Counted from the first letter of the stretch, positions 34,277 to 46,009 are shown. The stretch is 64,000 nucleotides of DNA from Ampelocalamus luodianensis (GCA_036346255.1 CM070632.1:46884896-46948895), one strand, 5' to 3'. Notes: a model not told the origin generated them from the sequence alone. Translations and numbers: made by a program.

Positions 34277-37200
34277 TGTAACATCTAAATTTTCTGAGTT
34301 TTAAAACCTTTTGAGTAGTTTAGTATTTTAGAAAAATTTGCCAAAATTTATTTGAATTTGATCAAGCTTAAATGAGACTTTCCAATGTCAAAAATTTAAT
34401 GTGACTAATTTGAACATTAATTAATTCCAAAATTGTTATACTTGAGTTATTTGTGCTTGGAAATTTTTTCCAAATTTTTCTTGAATTTTTCTGAGTTCAT
34501 TTGCTATTTTTAATTCACCATTTGGATTTCCTCGTATTTCTAAAATCGAAAATCTATTTAAAATCTCAGGAAACTAATTGGGCTCAAACCCTATTCCCTT
34601 GGCCCATTTCTTCCACTCCGGCCCAATCCACCCGGCCTATTTCCGTGCGAGCCGCAGCCCATCTCTACCTTGCCTCCGCCCGCACCGCTAGGTGGGACCC
34701 ACTTGTCAGGTCGTCTCCATCTCCGCGCGGGACTTAGCTCCCGTCCGTGAGCTGGACTTCGCCACCACATTGAACTCGAACTCCCAACGCCTCCCAGTCG
34801 CACCCGCTTTAAAAGGTCACGACGTTCGCGTCGAAACCACCGCCTCCACATCCACACCCAATTCCAAAACCCTAGGTCGAGAAGCTTGCGTAGTTTTCGT
34901 CGGAATCAAACTTTTTAATCTTGCTGCCGCCGCAACCCTTGCTGTTGAAATTTGTCGCTGTTGGTGAGCCTTTGACCTCTTTGTCAGCTCCATCAGCTTC
35001 GCCGTGTTGTGTTCTCTCGGGTGTGCGCGCTTGCATCTCTGGAGGTAGGCAAAGCCATCGTCTCCTCGTCGGATCCACTTTGTCGAGCCATGCCACCGTC
35101 GCCTTTGCTGCCAGTTGTCGCTGATGACCTTTGGTCCCCGAGCCTAGCCTCATTAGCATCGCCTAAAGCCCTATAAGCCGATGAGTGCATCCAACTAGCC
35201 GCCGGAACCCCATCTCGCCGTCGCACCGTTCAACTGAGCTAGCACCACCGCTGACCTCGCTGCCGACCATCTTTGCGGCCACCATAGCTCGATCCAAGCC
35301 GGTAGATGTGTTCTTCGTGTCTCCGTGTGTTTCCCCGTGCTGTCACCGGAGTAGTCGTCGTTCACCACCGTCGTCATTGAGCCGCCACTGCCGTCGATCT
35401 GGTCCGAGTCAACCGTTTGCGTATCGTCCATGTGTTGCCACCTCAGTGACATGTGTGCGCCACATGTACATCCGTCGCCACCCAACCAAATCCTAGATCC
35501 AATTCCATGTGGGCTTAGCTCACGGTGGACCGAGCCACTAACATGTGACCCCACCTGTCAGATCCACTATGCCATAGACCCATGAGCCCTAGACCATAGA
35601 CCAGAACCGTGGACTTGGTCCATAGACCAAGGTCTCACATGCCAGCCTCTCTTTCTTATTTTTTGGATTTTTTTTTAAAATTCTGAAATCATTGCTGACA
35701 TCATGCTGATGCAAAATTTCAGTGTTTCCTTTAGAAAGAAAATTCTGAAAATTCAAAATAGTAATTCCTTTTTTTTCTTAGATTTAAATCTTCCGAGAGC
35801 CCATTCTTTCTCATACAAACTCCGATTGAACCCATTGAAGTTTCTAAATTCATATAAATTTAATCTCTACCTTCGTGAGATTTTTATTTAATTTTTGGAG
35901 TTTATTTATTGCTCTATTTTGTATTTATTTCGTTTTTATTTTCGTTTGTGAGTAGATGTTGATACTTCGGGGGCTTTTAAGGAGGGAGGAGTTGATCAAG
36001 CTCAAGACCAGTACCAAGACTTGTTCCAAGGCAGGTTTTACCTTTGACAATGTTGAACCCAATTTTCTAAAATTATCTTGATTCAAATTATTGCATTTTA
36101 CTTTAAGTATTTATTTAAATATTTTGGGATTAGCTACTCACCCATTTGATTATATCCACTTTGCTCATTGTATTACCATGATCTTTTGTTACCCTAGCTT
36201 AGTTAATTATTAGTTAGTATTATCATAGCACCAATGTGGGTTGGTTAGACACGAATAGTCTTCTTAGCTATAGAACGGGTTATTGATATCATTTTAAGTT
36301 GCAAGATATAAACTTGACTAAATGATTATAGAACATGTTATGAAAAGACTGTGTGTTGTATGTTGTTACTCGTTGATGGCATATGATGCACTGAACTAAC
36401 AGGGTGGGAAAAGATTTAGACTGAGGCGAGTGGAAAGGATTGGTGGTATGATATACTTGTGATTGGGAAATATGAATCATGGTTACTTAATAGAATTTTG
36501 GCAGTCTCTCCTTGGTTAATTAAGAACTTAACTTTGTGTGCCATTGAACTGAGCCACAACTATATAACTACATGCCTGATGGGATGGACCTAACTTAGTA
36601 AGTTGTGGAGTTTTGATATTGACTACTCAGGTAGTAGGTTTAGTGATAAGTGGAGGTGTGAACTATTATGAAAGTCACATCTATGGGCGGTTCACTGTCT
36701 CCAGGTCCAACGGTGTGCGTTGGACCAGCGACTAAGGTTGGGGTCGTCTATATGCACATCGGGAGAGTCAATTATTGAGATGAAACTTCCGAAAGATTTT
36801 GTTATGATTGGTGCTAGCTACACTGGTTATATCGTAAGGGTAAAGTGTACAACTTCTGTAGAGTGTTAATTAATCTATTCGAATAGTCGCGTCTGCGGTC
36901 ATGGACATGCTGGAGATTTCACATGAGGGGTAGATTTTCATAAAACAATTGGGAAGGGACAGCTGTGTGGGGAAACTTATGCAGCTGTGTGAAAGAAATT
37001 GATTAGGTTATGTGAGTTTTGTAAAAATACTTGTTAACCTATTATTGTTATTTGTTTTAAATTTCGCTTTCAATCTATTATTCATATTCAACTGTAACTG
37101 ATGTTTTTATGCAAAATAATCATATAAGCTATTTTATTTAAATAAGTCATCATCTATAATTGCATTCTGTGGTACAACATGTTGAATACTCGGAGTACTC

Positions 37201-37565
37201 ATTTTTGCTGCAATCATTCAGCTGAAGTGGGAGAATCTTCGCTCTTTTGAGGAGGAGCTATACGAGGATGGTGATCGCTAGGTCTTGTTGTCAGTCGGTT
37301 GCCTGTGGCAAGTCGATGGATTTCCGCTGGAGTTGCTTTCGTTCTGCTGCTGTTTCTTTATTTAGTGTTAGCCCAGCGTGGCTTAATAAATGTAAACTCG
37401 ACCATAAGGTCATAACTATTATTTATTAATCAAATTAGTTGTTTATTCTTATATGCATCTTGTGTGGAATGATATTCATCTATGTTGACATTGTGTGCAC
37501 TAGCGTGATCTTGGATTAGTGTATTATACACAGAGGGTCCAGATTTGCATATTTGGGTCCCGACA
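34277..37565 (+). mobile_element. Solo LTR (Ty3/gypsy type), 3.3 kb
   Basis: Starts TGTAACATCTAAATTTTC and ends GGGTCCCGACA, with a perfect 5-bp duplication CCCAT at 34272-34276 and 37566-37570. A TTTAAAAGG box at 34809 followed by a leader-like, C-rich stretch supports plus orientation. No internal gag-pol remains between the flanks, so it is a solo LTR formed by LTR-LTR recombination. The size and TGTAAC/CCGACA ends suit the long-LTR gypsy families of rice. A related sequence lies in reverse at 60043-62400. ORFs within it (34692-35554) are not genes. Confidence 0.85.
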
Positions 37566-37570
37566 CCCAT

Positions 37571-39615
37571 CCCCTACCCTTTTCAGTCACTTGCTCTGCT
37601 CCCGCCTCAGCCTATCGCACTATTCATCTCCCCTTGCTCCGTAGAGACGCTCCAGATTTGGTCGCCAACACTCCATCTGTGTGCAGTTTGGCCTCCTCCA
37701 CCTTCTTTGCTTCTTCCTTGATCTGCATTCTTGCGTGATGTTTTACTCCTGGTGCCTCTAGTGCGGCTCCCCGTCCGTTGTTTGCCTTTGCTGGGCTGAG
37801 GGCCTGAGCTTGAGCTGTTGCTGCTTCCCCCTCCCTCATTCAGGGTATGTGCCTTCCCTTCATCACACTTGTTTGCATGTTGCATCTCCTATTCTGTCAA
37901 GAACCTGATCCTGACAGGAGCTAAAGAAATGAGCATGTATGCTACCAAGAACTTAATTTTGGCACGAATTGAAGAAATAATCGTGTGTCGTCCTTAATTC
38001 TTATAAGTTTCCTCGTGTTATTAATCTAGGAAAAAAACAAACATCAGATTTTTATAAACATTAGTAGGAGACTCTCTTCGGTTCAACAACTAGGCAGTAG
38101 GCTCGAAATCATTTGATTAAAAGCTCATATTTCTATAAGTTATTTTCCAAGATATTAGAATGCACTTAGGTGTAAAGTAATTCACAGTTGTCTTACTTTA
38201 TTTTATTTGACAGAAATCAAGCTTTTAAACTTTGTTCATAGATTGTCAAAAAACTTCCAATGGATAGCAAATACAATTGACTCTAACCGTGGACCAGTCG
38301 AAGGTGGGTCCCCATCCCTGACACCTCGACCTCGCCGGCTTCCACTAGAACTCCGCAAACGCCACCGCTTCTCTCGAGACGCATCAAACTTACCTCATGA
38401 TAGGGTCGTCTAGTGCTTAATCTATGTACACCGAGACACTAATGTCTGCCTAACTATACCATTCCTTTATGTGTACTCCTCTATGTGTACTCAAAGGACG
38501 AGCGCAACATAGCGCACTTAATCATCTAGTATTATAGTAGGTATACAATAATTGAAGGTATATAGATAATAGATCTCCTTTCCAAATTATCATGTACATG
38601 TCAAGGGCATTCTTGCACTTTGTACATGCCCAAACATACCAATAGAGGTGCCCAAATGAGCGGCCCTGCCTGTCACGGCACAGGTCCACGTACACACGGG
38701 CCTGTTTGGCCTGTTACTTAGACATCTCCTATCGTGTGAGCCCATGGGCTGAGACGCCGATCTAAGCACAACACGATAGCCTCACAGGCTGTATCGGGCT
38801 GGTGTCGGACCATTTAGTCCATTTGGCATGGAAATTTGAAAAAAAATATAAAAAATCATAGGAAATATATCTAATTAAAAAATATGCAACATAAATTTAT
38901 ATACTTATAAAATAAACTATATAAAATTTAAAAACTGCAAAAATAAAATCATATAAATATTTAAAATGAACGGTCCAACCAGGCTAGGCCTGGTACTATT
39001 TTCAAATGTTGTACCATCAAAATTTGTTTGTTTAAGATATTTGAAATAGTTTTTAAAAGCGCGGTTAGGTTCTATACTGATGGTTTCATGCAATTTCGGT
39101 GGGAATATGATTTTTCCCAATTTTTTTGTCATTGTTTTTGTTATTTGTGCATTTTGTTGCACACATAGATTAAATTTGTTGCACATATTGTTTACGGATA
39201 TTGTACCAGAGCGTACGATGGTCGATGGGAAGCTTACGTCCAAGTGCTAGTTGCCCCCTTTCTTTTCTTTTAATTCACCAGATTCTATTCCTTTGACATT
39301 CAGCTTGTTTGTAATGCTGGAATTTATCGAAAACAGTTCAGCTTCAGGGCGGAATGGCTAGTACAGCTCATTTCGCCACCTGTACGTACAAGGCCAGCGC
39401 TTGCTTTTCTCTCTCTATTTTTAGGATTGGATTAGACTGGGCTGGAATCGCCTCTTTCCGGGAAAAGCTTACGGGCTTTTCAGAAACTTTGGGTTAGCCC
39501 ACAAGACCAATCTACCCAAAAGCCGTACAAACAGATGTTTTTTTTCCTTCTTTCTCTTTCACTTCATTGATTTGTGTAAATTTCATTATTTCCTCCTATT
39601 TAGCCCTTCAATGAT
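37571..39615. other. Intergenic with possible transposon debris
   Basis: A minus ORF at 37607-37885 has a Ser/Gly/Lys/Arg-rich composition (GKQRTGSRTRGTRSKTSRKN) and may be a leftover of a retroelement protein. 38640-38830 is rich in GGCC/CACGG palindromes, as in repetitive elements. Nothing else is recognised. Confidence 0.35.
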
Positions 39616-39780
39616 CAGGGGCGGAGCTGGGCCTCGGGCCTCCCGGGCAATGACCCGAGGCCCAGCGGAAAATTGCCACATGAAAGAAAAATCGCAGTGT
39701 GAAATGCCAGTGTAAATTTGAGTTTGAGCCAAATCGTGCTGGGCTGACCTGAGATCTAGGCTGGCGCTAGCTCCGCCCTG
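39616..39780. mobile_element. hAT-type MITE with perfect 8-bp target duplication
   Basis: A 165-bp element whose ends are CAGGGGCGGAGCT and AGCTCCGCCCTG (inverted). TCAATGAT flanks both sides (39608-39615 and 39781-39788). It is non-coding; movement would need an autonomous hAT. Confidence 0.95.
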
Positions 39781-39930
39781 TCAATGATAAAGTGATTATA
39801 GACATCATTATTATCTGTCTTTGTTTCTCAACAAGTGCGGGCTGGAGATATCTATCATATACTAAAGAATTTAAGAAAATGCAATGAACAACTAAGTTGT
39901 TTGATTCTTCACGGACGAACGGGCGAATTA

Positions 39931-40217
39931 AGCTGCTCCCAGTGCTCCACCCTGGCTGGTATCTTAAGTCTGCTATGTAGGCAAAACGATGATGTGGCAC
40001 CATAGTTAATAAAGAGAGAGTGTACTTTAGTATCTAATCTGGATACCAGTTCGGTCTCGAAATCCAACGCAAAATAGTCTAAGATATTACATGCATGTAA
40101 TTAAATGAAACAGCTTAAGATACTACACCATAAGAAACTATACATTTAGAAGATAGTATCTTAACATTTCTCATACACTAAGAAACCACACTAAGATACT
40201 ACCCATTAGGAGCAGGC
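39931..40217. mobile_element. Tourist-type MITE
   Basis: Left end AGCTGCTCCCAGTG and right end CCATTAGGAGCAGGC are imperfect inverted repeats. TTA flanks both sides (39928-39930 and 40218-40220). The interior repeats AAGATACTA and GTATCTTA in inverted fashion. Confidence 0.75.
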
Positions 40218-40264
40218 TTAAAACAGAGGCCAACAGCTATCTCTGTGGTAGGTTGGCGATCGAA

Positions 40265-40513
40265 CTACACAAGCAGAGATGACGAAAGATAACGATGTGT
40301 CACGATCAAACACACTGCTGCGCAAGGATCTAGAGCATTTCTGATGCCAACGCAGCCGGCCGTCGGCGCTCCGGCCTTGCCTCCGCCTCCGCGGGCCAAC
40401 GTGAGGCGGCCGGCGGAGCTACGGGTGTCGTCGGCCGGCGAGACGAGGCGGCCTCTCTCTGGGAGAAGAACACCGACAAATGAACCTACGGTCGCCGCGC
40501 GCTGTCCGATCAT
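40265..40513 (-). other. Weak ORF, 82 codons
   Basis: The minus frame starts MIGQRAATVGSFVGVLLPER and ends at 40265. It is GC-rich at its 5' half and AT-rich at its end, and the last part overlaps a segment duplicated at 44388-44420. No family is recognised. It may be a leftover 5' exon; I would not count it as a gene without transcript support. Confidence 0.2.
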
Positions 40514-40865
40514 CTTGTGCGGCTCAGATCGGAAGTCATAGTGCTAGTGCAGCAGATGATGATGATTTGTTTACGTAGGACCCTTCGGTTTCTTCATAAT
40601 TGCGCTTCTAGTCCTCCGAATCTCGGTCGCGAACCTTATCCGCGATCCAAATTGTTGCTGCGGACGGGGACGTCACCAAAAGGGTCCCACAGGGGTGACG
40701 CCTCGCGTGTCAGTCAGCTAACCCCGCTGCGGGCTCACGACCAGTTGCGGCGAAATTTCTGTGGGCGTTGAAGGCAACTTGGGCCGTCCCTGGGAAATAA
40801 TTTTTTTTCTTTTTCTTTTTCTTTCCCCCTTTTTTTCTGAATGAAGCACTTAACCACCACACTTA

Positions 40866-41327
40866 GAGCATCTACAACAGTCCACGTCAGCTGTTACTAA
40901 GGGGTTACCACATCAGTATTTAGGTGATGTGGAGGAGATAAGGTGAGGAGAGAGGGTGAGGTTGTTTCTACATGAAGAAACTATCAAATTGTTAATACCA
41001 AGACACAAGAAACAACCAAATACTTTATTGAAGACTTACTTGTTACCTAAAAATACGTTTTGTAGGTCCCACTGTCTTAAAGTAAAATATTCATCCGATC
41101 ATTTGTGCAGTCTGACTTTATTATTGATATGATAAATAAGCTAAAACATGTAGGCTACAAAGTTGTACTTGATTATTGATCATCAAGAATCATGCACACC
41201 TGTAGTAATTAAAATCTTAGACACAAGCTCAAGAAACAATCTATTGAAAGACTCATTTCTTTTTATTAGATTAAGTACTCTCTCTCTTCTCAGTAACAAT
41301 CTAAGAAACAAACTATTGTAGATGCTC
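40866..41327. mobile_element. Tourist-type MITE, 462 bp
   Basis: Inverted ends GAGCATCTACAACAG and CTATTGTAGATGCTC, with TTA duplicated at 40863-40865 and 41328-41330. AT-rich interior, no ORF. Confidence 0.9.
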
Positions 41328-41370
41328 TTAGTACAAAGTCTGGAAAGCAATCGAGCCACGCGTCAGCATG

Positions 41371-41490
41371 ACGTTCTCCATTTGCACCATGAGCAGCTAA
41401 TTAAGACATGTGCTGCACTAGTATACAAGAACGTTCTCCATTTGCACCATGAGCAGCTAATTAAGACATGTGCTGCACTAGTATACAAGA
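41371..41490. repeat. Perfect 60-bp tandem duplication
   Basis: ACGTTCTCCATTTGCACCAT begins at 41371 and 41431, and all 60 bases of both copies agree. A plus ORF reads through both copies but shows no other sign of coding. Confidence 0.97.
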
Positions 41491-42168
41491 ACCGGGCAAA
41501 AAGTTATTTGGAAGTTACCGGTTACCCTTGCTTAGAACATGAAGTGCTTCCCACCATTACGGTGCTTTCTACTTCCTCTCAGACACCTACAATACGAGAT
41601 GTTTATATACGAGTACTTATAAAAAATAGAATATAGTCATATCATCAAGTACCTATATAAAAATCATTTCCTCCGATACAAACATATCTTTTGTAGGTGC
41701 TTAGATAATTATACTATCTATTAATTATATATAGTTACACACATAAGCACTTCTTAAGCATCGGCGTCTAATCAAGTATCGATGCTACAAAATAAGCATT
41801 TTATCTATTCTACGTGATCAGAAAAATCAGTTTTTCTTTGCTAAACATCTCTTTAAGTACCTGCATTGTACACGCTCTCATAATACAACACAAATGGTTA
41901 AAAGAATCGAAAAAAATGGCAGCATAGACAAAAAAATAATTCAATCGATGGTACCACATAATTTCAAATCTAAATTCGATCTAGAAGCGAAGAAAAATGC
42001 AAGGAGCGATTAAATTCTTGCACATTATATGGTGGCCAAATAAGAAATTGAAAGAGAAAGCCACGTGTGCTCCGCTGGATCATCAGACTCAGTAGAAAAT
42101 CTTGATACTTCGCCTTCACCTTGCTGGAATTTCGCTATCTTTTTCCAACACGTCACACTTGGCCTACA
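41491..42168. other. Intergenic, nothing recognised
   Basis: AT-rich; no gene or repeat that I can support. Confidence 0.4.
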
Positions 42169-42453
42169 CATATTGAGAGACCATGTGGAGGTCATCCCTT
42201 GTGTGTGATGAGTAATTGACATTGGTTTAGGTAAGTCGATTTTGGTTTGAGTGGTTCGGAGTCCAATCGTTGCGTGGCGCAGTCGGGCTCGATCGGACTT
42301 TGGACAAACTTGGTCGTACGGGATTAGGTTGCATATTCTGATAATTTTGACAGGTTTGGACTTCAACATGGTAAGTGATGGTAGTTACGCTTTCATGTAT
42401 CGAGCGGTGTTATTTGATGTGTTTCTTGTCTGTGTGACCGCAGGACATCGGGC

Positions 42454-42790
42454 GAAGTCGTGGCGAGACACGGTGGACCGGACTAGGCGCAGGTGGCACT
42501 GAGGTCAGAACGGTCAGGATGTGTCGAAGACGACGTGGACTCGAGGTGGTTGCGAGGCATGCGAGACAAGGAGCGCGGTGAAGTCGTGGCGAGACACGGT
42601 GGACCGGACTAAGCGCGGCGGCGAGGTCGAAGCGGTCGGGATGTGTCGAAGACGACGTGGACTCGAAGTGGTTGCGAAGTCGTGGCGAGACACGGTGGAC
42701 CGGACTAGGCGCAGGTGGCGCTGAGGTCAGAACGGTCGGGATGTGTCGAAGACGACGTGGACTCGAGGTGGTTGCGAGGAGTGCAAGACA
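42454..42790. repeat. Minisatellite inside LTR, upstream of its TATA box
   Basis: GAAGTCGTGGCGAGACACGG begins at 42454, 42580 and 42676. Each copy continues with GGACCGGACTA and TGTCGAAGACGACGTGGACT. Repeated U3 units of this kind can act as promoter elements in retrotransposons; that role is inference here. Confidence 0.85.
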
Positions 42791-42917
42791 AGGAGCGCGG
42801 AAGCTTCCCGGAAGGTGCAGGAGGGGCGAAACGGGAATTTTGCAAGGCTGAACAAGCGGGAGCGGGCTCCGGTGGACTTAGCGGGCGTAACAGGGTGGAG
42901 ACCCGTTAGCCGTGGGC

Positions 42918-42925
42918 TATAAATA
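42918..42925 (+). promoter_or_regulatory. TATA box of copia-type LTR
   Basis: TATAAATA in GGGCTATAAATAGGTTGG, followed by a plausible start region. It fixes the LTR orientation as plus. Confidence 0.6.
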
Positions 42926-44184
42926 GGTTGGAGGGGCTGCTTGCCCAGGTGAACACTTCAAAGGATTTTAGGGTTTCCTTTAGTCAAAAGAGGCTTTAGA
43001 GTCTGCTTTGGCTTTAGGCTTTAGTGGTTGAGAGTTGTTAGTGGAGGCAGAGTTGTGTTCCCTCTGTGTCCCCTTCGTTGGGTTCTTGAGAATCTGTGTA
43101 TCATTCCCTCTCAAGCATGTATGGGTTGTGTTCTTGAGTTGGAGAGGGAGAGGATGGTTTGACGAGCTTGTAATCTTTCTTGTTCGATTGTCCTTGCGTA
43201 TTAGGACGTATCTCTTTGTATCTCGCTCATGATTCAATGAGTGGAAACCTGAAGTTTTCTTCTATTCATGCTCTCTGTCCTCTCTGTTCTTGATCTCCTT
43301 TTTGGTTGATTCCTGAGATTTTGTGTTGTAAGTTTTTGCTTGAATTCTTCTTGTGATCTAACTTGTTGCAACATGTAGGAACCCATCTAGGGTTATCTTG
43401 ATCATCAATTACCCACGAGCAAGTCTCTAGATCGATTTCGTTTTTGACTCGGTTTTGAACCACCTTCACTCAAATGGAGAAATGTCTGAACTTTGGCAAG
43501 GATCTTCACGATCGTTGCTCGAAATAGGTTCCTGACATCCTTGAGAAGGTATGTGTCAAGTCTCGTGAAGTTTGGAGTTGTGGAGCAAAAGTTAGATCAA
43601 TTTTCGATTTGAAATCGTCTTGAAGTTCGGTTTCTTGTCTTGATTTTATTTGTAACTACGAGTACTATTCATTTGAGTTCTTGCTCTTAGCATCTTGTAG
43701 CATCGAATACAGATCTTGTAGCTTCAGTACTATTCTTTCGAGCTCTATTCTTTATCAGTCTTCGTTAATCGAGTTCTATTCATTTGAGTGCTAGCTACAG
43801 ATCTTGTAGCACAACACCGTAGCTACGAGCATCGTGAGCATCGAGTACTATTCATATCGAGTTCTTGCTACAAGTACTGTAGCAAGACACTGTAGTTTCG
43901 AGTACTCTTCTTTCAAGCACTATTCATTTCGAGTACAAGCTACAAGTACTGTTCACCGACCACTGTAGCTTCGAGTACTGTTTCATCAGGCTGTCTTCTT
44001 GTGTTTGTGGTCGTTTCTTTTGGGGTTTTGATTGGATTCAATATAAGTCTTCCGCTGTGCTTGATTGATTGATCTTCATAGCTTTCATAGCTATTGGAGT
44101 GAGATTCGTATTGAATTTGATTTGGGAGAAAAAGAGTTTGTGCTCCTATTCAACCCCCCCTCTAGTCGCCTTTCCGGTCCTACA

Positions 44185-44430
44185 CATATATAAAAAAAAA
44201 CACAAAAGTAGAAGACAAATTACCGGTGTACGTGCAGTTTCTGCAGCAAGCACTTTAAAATCAACTAATGCATGCGAAGGTCTTCGACTCCTCGATAATT
44301 CTTCAGGAATGAACGGGTGAATCAATGCAACAAAAGTGTTCACGAACATTACAAGAGAGAAGAGACCAACGACTGCAGTACGTCGACGATCGAACTAGAC
44401 AAGCAGAGATGACGAAAGATGGCTACATCA
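44185..44430. other. Short unique segment between two retroelements
   Basis: Holds a diverged second copy of sequence found at 39904-39927 and 40255-40291 (GAACTAGACAAGCAGAGATG). No gene is visible. Confidence 0.5.
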
Positions 44431-44870
44431 TGTCATGTGGGGCATCACGTACAGGCGACGCAAGCAACACCAGTTAGCCGGCGCATCTGCTCGGTCCGAG
44501 TCAATTCCGTCGGCATAGTTTCCAAGTGTGTCGGACGAGCCACGATAATGCGGTAGCTTTCGTTTGGGCCGTAGTATGCATTAGGCAATACGTATTAGTA
44601 ACTTTATGTATTCCATATACAACTCTTAGTCCGGTCATTAGGCTCTCTATTTAATTGGAGAGAGGCTTTGTTTTGCAAGTAAGAAAGAATATTGAAAAGG
44701 TCTCAGTGCGTCTCCGCTCTGTTTAGTATCTGTTTGTCGTCAACCGCCTCGGCGCATGCAGCTGCGTCCTCTGCTCCTCACGCGCCACCGAGGGCTTGGG
44801 CGACGTCCCCCCTTTCCTCACAGTTACAACCTGAGATCAAAAGCTTCCTCATCAACTCAGACTCCTGACA
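44431..44870 (+). repeat. 5' LTR of gypsy element
   Basis: TGTCATGTGGGGCATCACGT to CTCAGACTCCTGACA, 440 bp. A TATA-like CTATTTAATTGG is at 44646. The gag frame is open back into this LTR (to 44756), but the true start is probably after the primer-binding site. Confidence 0.9.
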
Positions 44871-44873
44871 ACT

Positions 44874-44883
44874 TGGTATCAGA
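44874..44883 (+). other. Primer-binding site (initiator Met tRNA)
   Basis: TGGTATCAGA lies three bases after the 5' LTR and matches the complement of the plant initiator methionine tRNA 3' end, the usual primer for these elements. Confidence 0.85.
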
Positions 44884-44905
44884 AGAACACGTTGCGCCAT
44901 CCATT

Positions 44906-46009
44906 ATGTCCGAGAGCGACAACGCCGACCCGATTGGCAGGAAGCTTGACGCACTATTCCAACAGATGGAGACAAACCGGCTTCAACTCCACGCAAAGAT
45001 TGACAGCCTTGCTAGCACAATCCGAGACATCGACCTGCAACAACGTGCTCATCACCTGGCGATTACGCGCTTGGAGCACGGACGCACCATGCCACCCGAC
45101 GAAGCCGACCACGACTCCATCACGGACGAACGTCCTCGCGCAAACGATGGACTGCTACCGAGCCCTCGTCATCACCCGATTGGATCACCGGCTGCCTCGG
45201 TGAGGGATCGGCACTCCGCTGACCGGGACGGGCCCGTTGTTCATCGGCCACCGCCCGAAGGTCATTATCACGGCCGCAACAGTGTGGCGCGATATCACAA
45301 ACTGAATTTTTCCATATTTGATGGTCAGGAGGACCCGTTACCATGGCTCAACCGTTGTGATCAATTTTTTCGCGGCCAGCACACTCTGGAGGAGGATAAA
45401 GTCTGGTTAGCAACGTTCCATATGACCGGCTCGGCTCAGTTATGGTACCACCGCCTGGAGCGCGATACAGGAACACCGTCATGGCGTCGCTTTGTCGAGT
45501 TGGTTAACACACGATTCGGGCCTCCCTTGCGTAGCAACTCCCCGGGAGAACTCACTGCTCTCCGCAAGCAAGGCTCCGTCCGCGACTTCTCCGACCAATT
45601 CCTATCTCTCTTGTGCCGCGCTAACCCATTGACGGAACGCCAACAAATCCAGTTGTTTACCGCCGGATTGGGACAACCATTGCAAACTGACGTCGAATTG
45701 CAAGCACCGCAGTCATTGGAATCAGCCATGAGTTTGGCTCAAGCATACGAGCGTCGTTCGCAGCTCGCAACGGCCGTCTCCACCTCGGCGCGCCCGGCCG
45801 TGGCGCCAAAGAGCATGCTCGCCTGGCGCCGGTTCGATCTCACTAGCGAGTCAGGGAGCAGCGCACTTGTTCCTGCAGCCAACATACCACGCCGCACTCT
45901 ATCTCCAGCGGAGTTGGAACGCCGCCGTGCCCAGGGCTTGTGCTATCGCTGTGATGAAAAGTTTGTGGCCGGTCATCGGTGCAAACGCCTCTTCGTCATC
46001 GAGGTGTAG
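44906..46009 (+). CDS. Retrotransposon gag polyprotein
   Basis: An intact 367-residue frame starting MSESDNADPIGRKLDALFQQ. It has a coiled-coil-like N-terminal part, a retrotransposon gag domain (around KLNFSIFDGQEDPLPWLNRC through WRRFVELVNTRFG), and a C-terminal Cys/His cluster CYRCDEKFVAGHRC that would bind RNA. It forms the virus-like particle of the element in the cytoplasm. It ends at TAG (46007-46009), after which the same frame continues into pol without a break. In chromoviruses gag and pol are often one ORF, so this stop is either a mutation or a readthrough point. The first in-frame ATG after the primer-binding site was chosen as start. Confidence 0.85.
   Translation: MSESDNADPIGRKLDALFQQMETNRLQLHAKIDSLASTIRDIDLQQRAHHLAITRLEHGRTMPPDEADHDSITDERPRANDGLLPSPRHHPIGSPAASVRDRHSADRDGPVVHRPPPEGHYHGRNSVARYHKLNFSIFDGQEDPLPWLNRCDQFFRGQHTLEEDKVWLATFHMTGSAQLWYHRLERDTGTPSWRRFVELVNTRFGPPLRSNSPGELTALRKQGSVRDFSDQFLSLLCRANPLTERQQIQLFTAGLGQPLQTDVELQAPQSLESAMSLAQAYERRSQLATAVSTSARPAVAPKSMLAWRRFDLTSESGSSALVPAANIPRRTLSPAELERRRAQGLCYRCDEKFVAGHRCKRLFVIEV

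Larger units (their letters stand above)
42174..44184 (+). mobile_element. Solo LTR (Ty1/copia type), 2.0 kb
   Basis: Starts TGAGAGACCATG and ends CCTTTCCGGTCCTACA, with CATAT duplicated at 42169-42173 and 44185-44189. A TATAAATA box lies at 42918-42925. The end CCCCCCCTCTAGTCGCC is in the style of grass copia LTR 3' ends. There is no internal region, so it is a solo LTR. The upstream part holds a minisatellite (42454-42790) and the downstream part many GTAGC/GAGTACT repeats (43660-43980). Confidence 0.85.

Noticed and set aside
34692..35554. Several ~100-codon ORFs with splice-like motifs
   Set aside because: They fall within the solo LTR and have no recognisable domain.
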